Shown here piece by piece: positions 1 through 8,478 of a DNA stretch of 64,000 nucleotides; position 1 is the first letter of the stretch, and the number at the start of each line of letters is the position of its first letter. Location of the stretch: NCBI GenBank assembly GCA_034430175.1, contig DAOUFI010000003.1:1-64000 (forward strand). The letters are read 5' to 3'. Source of the DNA: UBA6107 sp034430175. Lineage in GTDB: Bacteria; Chloroflexota; Anaerolineae; Anaerolineales; Anaerolineaceae. A program made the position numbers and the translations under genes. Below the pieces are notes generated by a model. That model was not told the DNA's origin and ran no database searches. It saw only the letters and a list, made by a program, of their open reading frames with translations.

Positions 1-44
1 ATCCTTGGAGAAAGTTCAACCTTAAATCAAATGCCCCCTCTAAA

Positions 45-97
45 GGGGACATTCTTACTTTGTCTAACTAGGTGACATTTTAACTTTGGGCTAACAG
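45..97. repeat. Two adjacent imperfect repeats, possible IS terminus
   Basis: Two units of about 26 bases lie head to tail at 45-70 and 71-97. Both begin GG(G/T)GACATT, continue with (T/A)ACTTTG and end near CTAAC. A short CCCCT/AGGGG hairpin (35-48) precedes them. Repeated motifs of this kind are found at the ends of several IS families, notably IS21-like elements. No transposase is visible in the window, so this is either the edge of an element lying to the left or a remnant. The identity is inference only. Confidence 0.4.
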
Positions 98-178
98 ATT
101 TATTGAAAATTGCGAAAATAAATTTCGCATAAGAGTTACCAGGTCTTCATAAAAAATCCACACAAAGCGTGTAAACTA

Positions 179-187
179 TGCTAAAAT
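179..187 (+). promoter_or_regulatory. Extended -10 promoter of the rpsF operon
   Basis: The sequence TGCTAAAAT forms an extended -10 element. No good -35 hexamer is seen at the expected distance, which is usual for extended -10 promoters. Transcription would start near 194, giving a leader of about 100 bases before rpsF at 293. Confidence 0.45.
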
Positions 188-292
188 CAGAGAACTTGGT
201 AAGCAGTCGAATTCTTCACTGCTACCTTTCCGCTCCAAATTTCACCATCGGTGTCATTTTGGGGCATATCCCGAGGAAAGGAGGTTCTCTTT

Positions 293-577
293 ATGCGTAC
301 ATACGAAGTTGTAATTATTGTCCATCCTGATCTTGATGAGACCGCATTTAATGGTGTTGTCGAAAAAACCAAAGGATGGATCACAGCCAGTGGCGGTTCA
401 ATTGCCAAAGTAGATGTTTGGGGCAAACGCCGTATGGCCTATGCAATTCGCAAACAACGCGAAGGTCAATATGTATTGATCACCGCTGAATTTGCTCCTG
501 CATTTAGTGCCGAGTTGGAACGCAATTTGCGGTTCCTTGAGCCTGTGATGCGATTCATGATCACAGTTGTCGACTAA
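293..577 (+). CDS. rpsF: 30S ribosomal protein S6
   Basis: The 94-residue protein begins MRTYEVVIIVHPDLDE and has the S6 pattern: an N-terminal beta strand (YEVVIIVHP), a central WGKRRMAYAI segment, and a C-terminal strand containing VMRFMITVV. S6 binds S18 on the platform of the small ribosomal subunit. The start at 293 is chosen because a strong AGGAAAGGAGG ribosome site lies just upstream; an in-frame GTG at 251 would add 14 residues unlike the family. It is followed by ssb and rpsR in the classic bacterial rpsF-ssb-rpsR order, so all three are probably co-transcribed. Confidence 0.96.
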   Translation: MRTYEVVIIVHPDLDETAFNGVVEKTKGWITASGGSIAKVDVWGKRRMAYAIRKQREGQYVLITAEFAPAFSAELERNLRFLEPVMRFMITVVD

Positions 578-618
578 GACTCTAAATTCAGGAATCCATA
601 CTGGACAAGGAGTATACT

Positions 619-1029
619 ATGAGTCGAGGGTTGAACAAGGTAATGATCATTGGCCACCTGGGAAGGGATCCAGAAATGCGATACACCCCTTCCGGCCGTC
701 CGGTAACCACTTTTACAGTCGCGACCAATCGGTCGTGGAACACAGCAGATGGTGAAAGACACAGTGAAACTGAATGGTTTAATGTTGTTACCTGGGGTAA
801 CCTGGCCGAGATTTGTAAACAATACCTTGTAAAAGGTCAACAGGTTTACATCGAAGGTCGACTTCAAACCCGTCGATGGGAAGATGCTGAAGGTATCAAA
901 CACTCAAATGTGGAGATCGTCGCCAGTGAAATGATGATGCTGGGAGAACGACGAGATAATGGTCAGCAATCTATCTCAGATACTCCTCAAGTCAATGAAT
1001 TACCTTCTGAAGAAGAGTACACGTTTTAA
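619..1029 (+). CDS. ssb: Single-stranded DNA-binding protein
   Basis: This 136-residue protein has a full OB fold at about residues 3-108, with recognisable signatures near the N-terminus (NKVMIIGHLGRDPEMRYTPSG), FTVATNRSW and QQVYIEGRLQTRRW. It binds and protects single-stranded DNA in replication, repair and recombination. The C-terminal tail is short and acidic, ending EEEYTF. It keeps the final aromatic of the usual DDDIPF partner-docking tip but not the Pro. The start has an AAGGAG ribosome site. The gene sits 41 bases after rpsF and 14 bases before rpsR, which is the conserved arrangement. Confidence 0.96.
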   Translation: MSRGLNKVMIIGHLGRDPEMRYTPSGRPVTTFTVATNRSWNTADGERHSETEWFNVVTWGNLAEICKQYLVKGQQVYIEGRLQTRRWEDAEGIKHSNVEIVASEMMMLGERRDNGQQSISDTPQVNELPSEEEYTF

Positions 1030-1043
1030 TTGGAGTAAGTGAA

Positions 1044-1334
1044 ATGTCCGACGATAATATTAATGAAATCGAGCAAGGATCAACCGGTGGCTCACGCCGC
1101 TACGTTGCTCGCCCAAAAATCTGCCAGTTCTGCGCGGAAAAGAACTCCACTATCGATTACAAACAAATCGATGTGCTGCGAAGATTTGTCACAGAGGATG
1201 GAAAAATCCGCCCAAGGCGACAAACCGGCACCTGCGCAACTCACCAGCGTAAATTAGCTCTTGCGATCAAACGCGCACGTCATATCGCTTTATTGCCCTT
1301 CACCGGTGAACGCTGGAGTGATGCGATCCGATAA
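1044..1334 (+). CDS. rpsR: 30S ribosomal protein S18, zinc-binding form
   Basis: The 96-residue S18 has the family core: IDYKQIDVLRRFV, GKIRPRRQTGTC and HQRKLALAIKRARHIALLPF. Cysteines at 27 and 30 (CQFC), Cys64 and His67 form a likely zinc site, so this is the metal-binding (C+) version of S18. The first 20 residues are a poorly conserved acidic extension. S18 pairs with S6 on the 30S platform. It is the third gene of rpsF-ssb-rpsR; the rplI gene that often follows is absent and a foldase gene follows instead. Confidence 0.95.
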   Translation: MSDDNINEIEQGSTGGSRRYVARPKICQFCAEKNSTIDYKQIDVLRRFVTEDGKIRPRRQTGTCATHQRKLALAIKRARHIALLPFTGERWSDAIR

Positions 1335-1401
1335 TCGATAAGTAATTCAAACTCGACACTTACTAGGGTATCTGTCGATATTTTTGTAATCGAGGGATTC
1401 T

Positions 1402-2802
1402 ATGGCAAAAACAGGTTCGTCAACAACAACAACCAAGAAATCATCGTCAAAATCATCCTCAAAAACAGCTTCAAAGTCTCTATCAAAGAAACATCTTGCG
1501 AGGATTGAAAAAGAAAAACGACAGAACAAAATATTAACGATTGGCACAATCAGTATTGTCGCCATCATTGCGATTTTGTTGCTCGTTTCTGTATACAGCA
1601 CCAATATCACCAAATGGTATAAGGCTACCTTCGTTTATGACAGACCCGTAGCTAAAGTTGGTGATACAGTGATCACTGTTCAGCAATTTGATCATCGTGT
1701 GAAATATGAGCGTTATCAATTGGTTTCCACGTTCATCACCTATGCGTCATCCTACTTTGCATCTTTCTTCCAGTCGCAATTGTTGGAAGTCCAAAATGAG
1801 TTGGATGACACCCTGCAGTTTGGTAGCGATGTATTGGATAAAATGATCAGTGAACAGGCGCTTGTTCTCAAAGCGAAACAAATGGGAATTACAGTCACTG
1901 ATGAAGAAGTCGAAGCTGAGATTCAGGCCAATCTGGAATACTTCCCGAGTGGCACCCCCAATACTCCTAGCCCTTCACCCACGATCACGTACTATCCCAC
2001 GCATACGATGAACGCGCTCCAGAATACCTTAACCTACAAGACACCCACCCCGCTGCCTCCCACCGAGACACCATTATCGGTTGAAGCCCAGCAGACTCTG
2101 GATGCGACCACACCGACCGAGACAGCCACTTTGACCGAAACTCCGACTGCGGAACAGACACAAACTGAGACCCCGTCTCCGACCCCAACAGCAACCGTTT
2201 TCACCTACAATGCCTACACCAATCTTTACTCAACTGTTGTTGCTGGTATCCAGACCAACTCAGATTTGACCGAAACCGAACTGCGCGAATACATCCGCAC
2301 CATTTTGTACGAACGCAAGGTATATGCCGAAATTGCCAAGACTGTTCCTTCTGAACAGGACATGGTCTGGGCTCGCCATATATTGGTAGCTGATGAAGCG
2401 ACCGCGAAGGAAGTTCTCGCCAAATTACAGGCTGGTGAAGACTGGAACACGCTTTGCCTGAACTACTCAACCGACACCAGCAACAACACTACCGGTGGTG
2501 ATTTGGGTTGGTTCGCCAAAGGTACAATGGTGACTGAATTCGAAAATGCTGCCTGGGCTCTGAAAGAAGGCGCTTACAGTGAACCAGTCAAAACAGATTA
2601 TGGCTATCACATCATCCAGGTTCTTGGTCATGAGAAGCGTCAATTGACGGCCGATCAACTAAGTTCCGCTCAAAGTGCAGCATATTCCAAATTCATCGAA
2701 GACGCTAAAACCGAATTTGGCGTGACCAAGTATGATATTTGGGCTCGAAATATCCCCACCACGCCTGCCATCCCGGATGAATACAAAATTTCTGCTTACT
2801 AA
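1402..2802 (+). CDS. Membrane-anchored SurA/PrsA-like parvulin foldase
   Basis: The protein of 466 residues appears to be a peptidyl-prolyl isomerase that helps exported proteins fold. A Ser/Lys-rich cytoplasmic tail (about 1-40) is followed by one membrane span (44-64), a SurA-type N-terminal chaperone region (82-180) and a long Pro/Thr/Ser-rich low-complexity stretch (about 183-268) that interrupts the chaperone region. A second helical part and a parvulin domain follow at about 320-412. The parvulin signature is clear: ARHILVADEATAKEVL, GGDLGWF, PVKTDYGYHIIQV. The lysine-rich N-terminus predicts an Nin-Cout topology. The gene follows rpsR by 67 bases and ends at a bidirectional terminator. 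The linker insertion is the unusual part. Confidence 0.88.
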   Translation: MAKTGSSTTTTKKSSSKSSSKTASKSLSKKHLARIEKEKRQNKILTIGTISIVAIIAILLLVSVYSTNITKWYKATFVYDRPVAKVGDTVITVQQFDHRVKYERYQLVSTFITYASSYFASFFQSQLLEVQNELDDTLQFGSDVLDKMISEQALVLKAKQMGITVTDEEVEAEIQANLEYFPSGTPNTPSPSPTITYYPTHTMNALQNTLTYKTPTPLPPTETPLSVEAQQTLDATTPTETATLTETPTAEQTQTETPSPTPTATVFTYNAYTNLYSTVVAGIQTNSDLTETELREYIRTILYERKVYAEIAKTVPSEQDMVWARHILVADEATAKEVLAKLQAGEDWNTLCLNYSTDTSNNTTGGDLGWFAKGTMVTEFENAAWALKEGAYSEPVKTDYGYHIIQVLGHEKRQLTADQLSSAQSAAYSKFIEDAKTEFGVTKYDIWARNIPTTPAIPDEYKISAY

Positions 2803-2823
2803 AGCATAGACTTAAGGTAAAGC

Positions 2824-2856
2824 AAAAGGCGCTGAAAAGTGATTTCAGCGCCTTTT
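2824..2856. terminator. Bidirectional terminator between foldase gene and smc
   Basis: A perfect 14-bp stem (2824-2837 with 2843-2856) has a 5-base loop. A-rich and T-rich flanks on the two sides let it serve both converging genes. Confidence 0.85.
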
Positions 2857-2877
2857 CTATTTATAGCAGAATTATGC

Positions 2878-5800
2878 TCACCTTACCATTTCGTCATCGA
2901 CTTCATCCAAACGCAGGCTAATCACCTGACTGGCTGAATCACGTCCCATGGTGATGCCATAAATCACGTCAGCTACCTGGACAGTATTGCGGTTATGGGT
3001 GATCACAATGAATTGCGTCTCTCTACTCAGTTCTTTCAGTAACTCAGTGAAACGTCCGACATTCGCTTCATCCAGCATGGCATCAACTTCATCCATCACG
3101 CAGAAGGGAGTGGGCGATACTTTTAGTAAAGAGAAGATCAGGGCGACGGCGGTAAGCGATCGTTCACCACCAGAGAGGAGTGAAAGCCCCTGCTCTCTTC
3201 TTCCGGGGAGTTTGGCTTCAATATCAATCCCTGTTTCTGTCGGATTGTCTTCATCCGTCATGATCAGCTTGGCAGATCCACCGCCAAATAACCGTGTAAA
3301 CATTTGTTTAAACTCTGCTGCAACAGCCACGAACGTCTTGTGGAATTCCTTGCGCATTAACTCATCCAGGTCACCAATGATCTTCCGCAGGTCTTCATCC
3401 GCCTGGTTAAGATCAGCGACCTGTTCGGTCAGGTAATCGAATCGTTCCTTGACTTCATGGTACTCTTTCTGCGCTTCAGGGTTGATCGCGCCCATGCGAC
3501 GTAGTTGCGCGCGTTGGCGATTAATGCCATCCTCAAGTTCTGGAGGAATTTCTTTCAATATTGGCAACTGACCTACTCCTTCGAGCGGCAGCGGGGTTGG
3601 ACCGGATACAGATTCAGTGTATTCAAGCGTAACCAGACCGAAATCTTCCTGAATACGGCGACGCAGATTATCCAAACTTTCACGACTGCGGGTCAGTTCC
3701 ATTTGAGCCTGAGTATAATAGCGCTCGGCAGTCGCCTGTGCCTGCTGCAAGACCACATAATTGTCTTGCAATTTGTTGTATTCCATTTCCACGGCTTGTA
3801 ATTCAGCTTCAGCTGGTTGGATCTTGGTTTGAATCTCATCGATCCTGGCATTTACCTCAGACTCTTTTTGGTGATTAACGGCTTTTATATTCTCGATCTC
3901 GACAGCCATCCTGGAAAAATTCTCGATTCGCGATTTCAACGATTGGCGTTGAGATCGATTATTCGTAACCACTTGCAAGTATTCATTGTGGCGGCGTTCT
4001 CCGTCGTTCATGGCACGGGTGCACACTGCTACAGTAGTCGTCCAATGAACAACTTCTTCCTGAAACTCGTCAACATTCTTTGTATGAAGAACATTGTTCA
4101 TGTTTCGCAATTCTTCATTGATTTTGGAGATGCGTTCTTGTTCCTCGATGAGATTCTTTTCAATAGTGGCCAGTTCAGTCACTGTCTGGTTCAATTGCGT
4201 GTTTAAGACAGTAAGCTGGTTCGTCTGCCATTCATTCTTTTGTTTCTGTTGTTCCAATGTCATTACAGCGGATTGATAGACTTCATTCGCTGAGCTCACC
4301 TGTCCGCGTGATACACGGAGATCGTTTTCCAATTGGTGCAAGCGAGCTTCAGATTTCTTTAGTTTCTCTTCCAAGTGCTCATGATTTGAGTTCTGCTCAT
4401 CGATTTCAATTTCAAGAGTATTTAGTCGGTCTTGCAATTCCTTTCGTTGTCGTGGACGTCCTACAAGATTGGCACGTCCATCCTGACCCGCGATCACTAC
4501 GCCTGACCCAACGAAGACTTCGCCCTTGAGGGTGACTACTCTCATGGAAATTGGAAGATCCTGTGCGATCGCCCGAGCAGCATTTCGATCTTTGACCACA
4601 ACCACCTGCCCAAGAAGGATATCCACTGCCTTACGGATCGAAGCATCACATTTGACCAATTCCGACGCTATACCCAACGCGCCTTCATGGCTGACACGTG
4701 TGGTCTTCTCAGTGGCTTTCGCCCACGCGGTCGGAATAAGTACGGCGCGGCCCTTTTCCTCCCTTTCAAGGAATTCAAGAGCTACTTCGGGATCTGTATC
4801 TGCGTCCAGCACAATGCCATCCAGTTGCTCGCCGAGAACTGAGGCGATTGCCACTTCATATTGAGCTGGAACATCGATCAGGCTGCTCATCAAACGATAT
4901 TTTCCCTGTAATGTCCCCTGGGAAACAGCCTGCATTAAACTTTTAGCACCATTGGCAAAACCCGAAAGAGCTTTCTCGGCTTGGATGATCACTTCAATCT
5001 GCGCTGAGACGCGTGCTCTTTCAGCTTCGAGTTGGTTCCGTTTTGAATTTACCTTATCCAATTCTTCTTTCAGTTTTTGAATTCCGTGGTTCTCACTATC
5101 AAAATCATCTTCAAGTATATTGAGCGCGTCTTCCAGGTCATCTTTCTTCTGTTTCGCCAGGTCCATCGCTTTCTGAGCGTTCGAGAGTTCTTGATCAGCG
5201 TTCTGTAAACTTGCGGTTAAAGTCTTCTGACTTTCTGCCAGTGTTTCCAGCCTGTTGGTCAACTCGCGTTGGTGAGCCTTTTGTTGAACCTGCTGGGTCT
5301 CAGCCTTCACCAAAGACTGTCTGATCTCGCGTAGCTCAGATTCTGTTTTGTTTCTTTCTGAGAGTTTTTCGTTATAAGTTATCTGGGCCTTTTCGAGAGT
5401 CGCCTTTGCCTCATCCAAATCCATTTTAAGTTTCGCTTTTTCCTGCTCTAGGCTCTCGAGACGTTCAGCCTGCAGCTTAGACTCTTCTTCCATCCGTGAT
5501 AATTCGGCGGCTGTGTTCTCGCGTTGACTTACCTGGGCTCGATAGCGTTCTTCCAAAACAGCTAGATCGCGGCTAATCTTTTCTCTTTCAAGATGCAAGG
5601 CTGCGGACTGGCTGTGCCATTCATCAAGTTGCGCCCGCAATTCTTTAATTTTTTGCCGGAAGCCCTGCACTTTTACCTCAACCTCAGAAAGGTTGTTCCG
5701 TGCGACCTTGACCTTCTCTTCCTGTACCCGCAGCACTTCACGCGCATGGAGCAGGTCTTTTTGCGAGTTGTGCCAGTGATAACCATACCAATCTTTGAGC

Positions 5801-6480
5801 AGAACATCCAGATCGGCTTTCACCCGATCATACTCCTCTGCCCTTTTTGCCTGCCGTTCCAGGCTACGCAGGCGAGGTTCCAATTCGCTTAAAATATCTT
5901 GAACGCGTTCCAGATTTCTACGGGTGGATTCCAGCCGGTTCAACGACTCTTCACGCCTCGCTCTGAACAAACCGATCCCGGCGGCTTCTTCAAAGAATTT
6001 TCGTCGTTCATCTGGACGTAAAGAAAGCGCGGCATCCACCAGACCCTGACCAATGATCGTATAGGTACGTTCTGCCAGACCCGACTGCGCCAGCAACTCT
6101 GATATATCCTTTAATCGGACTTTTTGCCCATTCAAATAATATTCATTACTACCATCTCTATAGGCTCGCCGTGAAATCGATACATCGCTGAAATCGATGG
6201 GAAGCCAACCATCCTGATTATCAAAGGTGATCGTTGCCACCGCCATACCCGCGCGTGGACGTTGGTCTGATCCTGAGAAGATCATATCTTCCGTCTTGCG
6301 ACCTCGCAAAAGGCTGTAAGATTGTTCACCCAAAACCCAGCGAAGCGCGTCTGAAATGTTCGATTTTCCAGAGCCATTGGGGCCAACGATAGCCGTTACA
6401 TTGCCGGGGAACTCAAACGAGAATCGGCTGGCAAATGTTTTATATCCGTGTAATTCAAGTGCTTTTAGGCGAGGATTCAT
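2878..6480 (-). CDS. smc: Chromosome segregation ATPase SMC
   Basis: At 1200 residues this is a full-length SMC. The N-terminal ATPase half carries the Walker A motif GPNGSGKS (residues 33-40). Two long heptad-rich arms flank a globular hinge at roughly 510-680 (GLY-rich segment GEVFVGSGVVIAGQDGRA). The C-terminal half has the ABC signature LLSGGERSLTAVAL and Walker B PFCVMDEVDAMLDEAN. SMC with ScpA and ScpB forms the condensin that organises and helps separate chromosomes. It is the last gene of thrC-rnc-smc, 20 bases after rnc. rnc-smc adjacency is common in bacteria. scpA is nearby at 8479. Confidence 0.97.
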   Translation of the reverse strand: MNPRLKALELHGYKTFASRFSFEFPGNVTAIVGPNGSGKSNISDALRWVLGEQSYSLLRGRKTEDMIFSGSDQRPRAGMAVATITFDNQDGWLPIDFSDVSISRRAYRDGSNEYYLNGQKVRLKDISELLAQSGLAERTYTIIGQGLVDAALSLRPDERRKFFEEAAGIGLFRARREESLNRLESTRRNLERVQDILSELEPRLRSLERQAKRAEEYDRVKADLDVLLKDWYGYHWHNSQKDLLHAREVLRVQEEKVKVARNNLSEVEVKVQGFRQKIKELRAQLDEWHSQSAALHLEREKISRDLAVLEERYRAQVSQRENTAAELSRMEEESKLQAERLESLEQEKAKLKMDLDEAKATLEKAQITYNEKLSERNKTESELREIRQSLVKAETQQVQQKAHQRELTNRLETLAESQKTLTASLQNADQELSNAQKAMDLAKQKKDDLEDALNILEDDFDSENHGIQKLKEELDKVNSKRNQLEAERARVSAQIEVIIQAEKALSGFANGAKSLMQAVSQGTLQGKYRLMSSLIDVPAQYEVAIASVLGEQLDGIVLDADTDPEVALEFLEREEKGRAVLIPTAWAKATEKTTRVSHEGALGIASELVKCDASIRKAVDILLGQVVVVKDRNAARAIAQDLPISMRVVTLKGEVFVGSGVVIAGQDGRANLVGRPRQRKELQDRLNTLEIEIDEQNSNHEHLEEKLKKSEARLHQLENDLRVSRGQVSSANEVYQSAVMTLEQQKQKNEWQTNQLTVLNTQLNQTVTELATIEKNLIEEQERISKINEELRNMNNVLHTKNVDEFQEEVVHWTTTVAVCTRAMNDGERRHNEYLQVVTNNRSQRQSLKSRIENFSRMAVEIENIKAVNHQKESEVNARIDEIQTKIQPAEAELQAVEMEYNKLQDNYVVLQQAQATAERYYTQAQMELTRSRESLDNLRRRIQEDFGLVTLEYTESVSGPTPLPLEGVGQLPILKEIPPELEDGINRQRAQLRRMGAINPEAQKEYHEVKERFDYLTEQVADLNQADEDLRKIIGDLDELMRKEFHKTFVAVAAEFKQMFTRLFGGGSAKLIMTDEDNPTETGIDIEAKLPGRREQGLSLLSGGERSLTAVALIFSLLKVSPTPFCVMDEVDAMLDEANVGRFTELLKELSRETQFIVITHNRNTVQVADVIYGITMGRDSASQVISLRLDEVDDEMVR

Positions 6481-6500
6481 TCATTCCCTGTAATAATGGA

Positions 6501-7223
6501 TTATTTCTTAGTTAGACCCATACTGTCCAATGCGTTCTGCGCGGCAATTTTCGTGGCTGCCTGTTTGCTGTGCCCTGTTCCTTTTGCCACCACTTTACCA
6601 TCAATCACTACTTCAACTTCGAAGATTTTCGAATGATCGGGGCCTGAGCTATTGCATGTGTTGTACAAAGGAGTTTGATAACCGTGAGCTTGCGACCATT
6701 CCTGAAGTTTACTTTTAGGATCTTCGTCTTTATGATTGATCAGAATATCGTCCGAAGCACGGAACAGGAATGGTTCGATGAATTGATTTACTCCCTCAAT
6801 ACCAGAATCCAGATAGATTGCACCCACAACAGCTTCAAACGTGTCACAGAGCAATCCTGGGCGTTCATTGCCACCTGCCTGGCACTCACCCCTTCCAAGG
6901 CGCATGGCTCTGCCCAGATCGATCTCCTTGGCAAATTCTGCCAATTGTTCGGTATGAACTAAAGCGGATCGCATCCGCGTCAGATCCCCTTCGGGCATCT
7001 CGGGATACTTGTTATAAAGCCAGGCCCCCACCACAAAATCCAGAACTGCGTCTCCCAGGAATTCCAGCCGCTCATTATCTTCGATTGCCTCAGGATGCTC
7101 GTTGAGGTAGGATCGGTGCGTCAAAGCGCGTGCCAATAACAAAACATCTGTGATTCGAAGACCTAATCTCTGAATGAGACTCTCTGGGGTTTCAAAACCT
7201 AACTCTCGAATTTGATCGTTCAA
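6501..7223 (-). CDS. rnc: Ribonuclease III
   Basis: This 240-residue enzyme cleaves double-stranded RNA during rRNA and mRNA processing. The catalytic domain (about 10-155) has the signature ERLEFLGDAVLD (51-62) and the second acidic motif FEAVVGAIYLDSG. A double-stranded RNA-binding domain (about 168-237) ends with the KAAQ-like segment KQAATKIAAQNAL. It lies between thrC and smc with gaps of 61 and 20 bases and is likely translated from the same transcript. Confidence 0.96.
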   Translation of the reverse strand: MNDQIRELGFETPESLIQRLGLRITDVLLLARALTHRSYLNEHPEAIEDNERLEFLGDAVLDFVVGAWLYNKYPEMPEGDLTRMRSALVHTEQLAEFAKEIDLGRAMRLGRGECQAGGNERPGLLCDTFEAVVGAIYLDSGIEGVNQFIEPFLFRASDDILINHKDEDPKSKLQEWSQAHGYQTPLYNTCNSSGPDHSKIFEVEVVIDGKVVAKGTGHSKQAATKIAAQNALDSMGLTKK

Positions 7224-7284
7224 ACAATCCCTCCGCCGAAAGAAGGGAGCGCGAACCGTCCGTTTCCAGGCAGCTCGCGGTCAC

Positions 7285-8391
7285 TTATTTCTTATATGAT
7301 TTTGTCTTATATCCGGCTCCGGTAAGAATCATGATCACCGGCTCCGGGAAACGACCTTTGCCTTTTTCATACGCAGCCCAGGGCAACGCAGAAGTTGGTT
7401 CAACAAAAAATCCTCTTTTGGAAAGTGAATTGTAGGACTGGATGAGTTCTTCTTCAGTAACCTGCATGAAGCAGCCCCTCTGGTTTTCAACCTCATGCAG
7501 CAAATCACTTCCATGGATGGGAGTACTTACCTTTACTCCTTCTGCAATTGTATCCGACTCTTGCGGTTCTCGTAAAGTGATTTCGTGTTTTTCATACGCT
7601 GTAAAAATTGGCGCGCACCCGGCTGCTTGTACACCAACATAGAATGGCTCACAGGAGGTCACAGAAGCCATTCTAAGCGCTTTAAATCCATTAATGATTC
7701 CAAATAGTAATCCTCCATGACCTACAGGTGCAATCACCGAACCTGGTGTCTTGTTTCCCAATTCCTGAAATAACTCATAAGCGATCGTGGCAATCCCAGT
7801 CAATCCAAATGGCATAAATGCATGGCTGGCGTAGATCCAATTTTCTGAGACCGCGGCACGGACAGCCGTTGCAGCAGCGGATCGAGGACCAGGGACTGCC
7901 ACTAACTCAGCGCCGAAATGCTTGATTTGTTCCCGTTTGGGTCCAGAGGCAGAAGCGGGCACGAAAATCCTTGATCGCATTCCTGCTCTGGCGGCGTACG
8001 CTGCCAGAGACGCGCCGGCATTCCCTGATGAATCTTCAACCACTGTATTCACACCACGGGAGATCAAGAAACTTACCAGAACTGCGCTTCCGCGGTCTTT
8101 GTACGATCCGGTAGGATTCTGATATTCCAACTTAAAGAAGACATTTTCTGATTCATAGCAGGCGTCAACCAGCGCTGTGCCCCCTTCACCCAGGTTGATT
8201 TCAGGTGCATCATCAGGTAGATTCAGCATATTTCGATATTTCCAGATACCACTCCGTTTTGTTGCATTCTTCAAAAGCGCGAATTTCGGAAATTCAAGAT
8301 AGTTAAAAGTTCCACCACAGGAACATAAAAAGGGAGCTCCCACAGAAGGATAGGTAGAACCACACTGAGTGCATCGAGGAAGATTAGTCAT
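7285..8391 (-). CDS. thrC: Threonine synthase with N-terminal zinc ribbon
   Basis: The 368-residue protein is a fold type II PLP enzyme expected to convert O-phosphohomoserine to threonine. Four cysteines at 7, 10, 23 and 25 form a small zinc-ribbon-like N-terminus, often seen in this threonine synthase subgroup. The PLP lysine is Lys98 in NPTGSYKDRGS, and DSSGNAGASLAAYAARAG is the substrate and phosphate loop. The tail FVEPTSALPWAAYEKG closes the active site. Related cysteate synthase or diaminopropionate enzymes cannot be fully excluded. No thrA or thrB is adjacent. A -10 TATAAT lies at 8415-8420. Confidence 0.82.
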   Translation of the reverse strand: MTNLPRCTQCGSTYPSVGAPFLCSCGGTFNYLEFPKFALLKNATKRSGIWKYRNMLNLPDDAPEINLGEGGTALVDACYESENVFFKLEYQNPTGSYKDRGSAVLVSFLISRGVNTVVEDSSGNAGASLAAYAARAGMRSRIFVPASASGPKREQIKHFGAELVAVPGPRSAAATAVRAAVSENWIYASHAFMPFGLTGIATIAYELFQELGNKTPGSVIAPVGHGGLLFGIINGFKALRMASVTSCEPFYVGVQAAGCAPIFTAYEKHEITLREPQESDTIAEGVKVSTPIHGSDLLHEVENQRGCFMQVTEEELIQSYNSLSKRGFFVEPTSALPWAAYEKGKGRFPEPVIMILTGAGYKTKSYKK

Positions 8392-8414
8392 AAATTTCTT
8401 CTTGAACAGTGATA

Positions 8415-8420
8415 ATTATA
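8415..8420 (-). promoter_or_regulatory. -10 element of thrC-rnc-smc
   Basis: A perfect TATAAT on the minus strand lies 24 bases before the thrC start codon. The -35 region is weak. It is back to back with the scpA promoter. Confidence 0.45.
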
Positions 8421-8462
8421 TCCAGACCATATACTTAAAACCATAAGTTCGATGGGGTATTC

Positions 8463-8471
8463 TGCTATAAT
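8463..8471 (+). promoter_or_regulatory. Extended -10 promoter for leaderless scpA
   Basis: TGCTATAAT is a perfect extended -10 element. Seven bases separate the hexamer from a GTG codon at 8479, so the transcript should begin at or one base before the start codon. No Shine-Dalgarno sequence is present. Confidence 0.55.
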
Positions 8472-8478
8472 TAGCCGC

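Noticed and set aside
1950..2200. Frameshift or foreign insertion in the foldase gene
   Set aside because: The Pro/Thr-rich stretch stays in frame and both flanking domains are intact, so it is a linker, not a disruption.
2987..3436. 149-codon open frame on the plus strand inside smc
   Set aside because: It lies wholly antisense to smc, has no ribosome site and its product is composition-biased; it is a shadow of the smc codon pattern.
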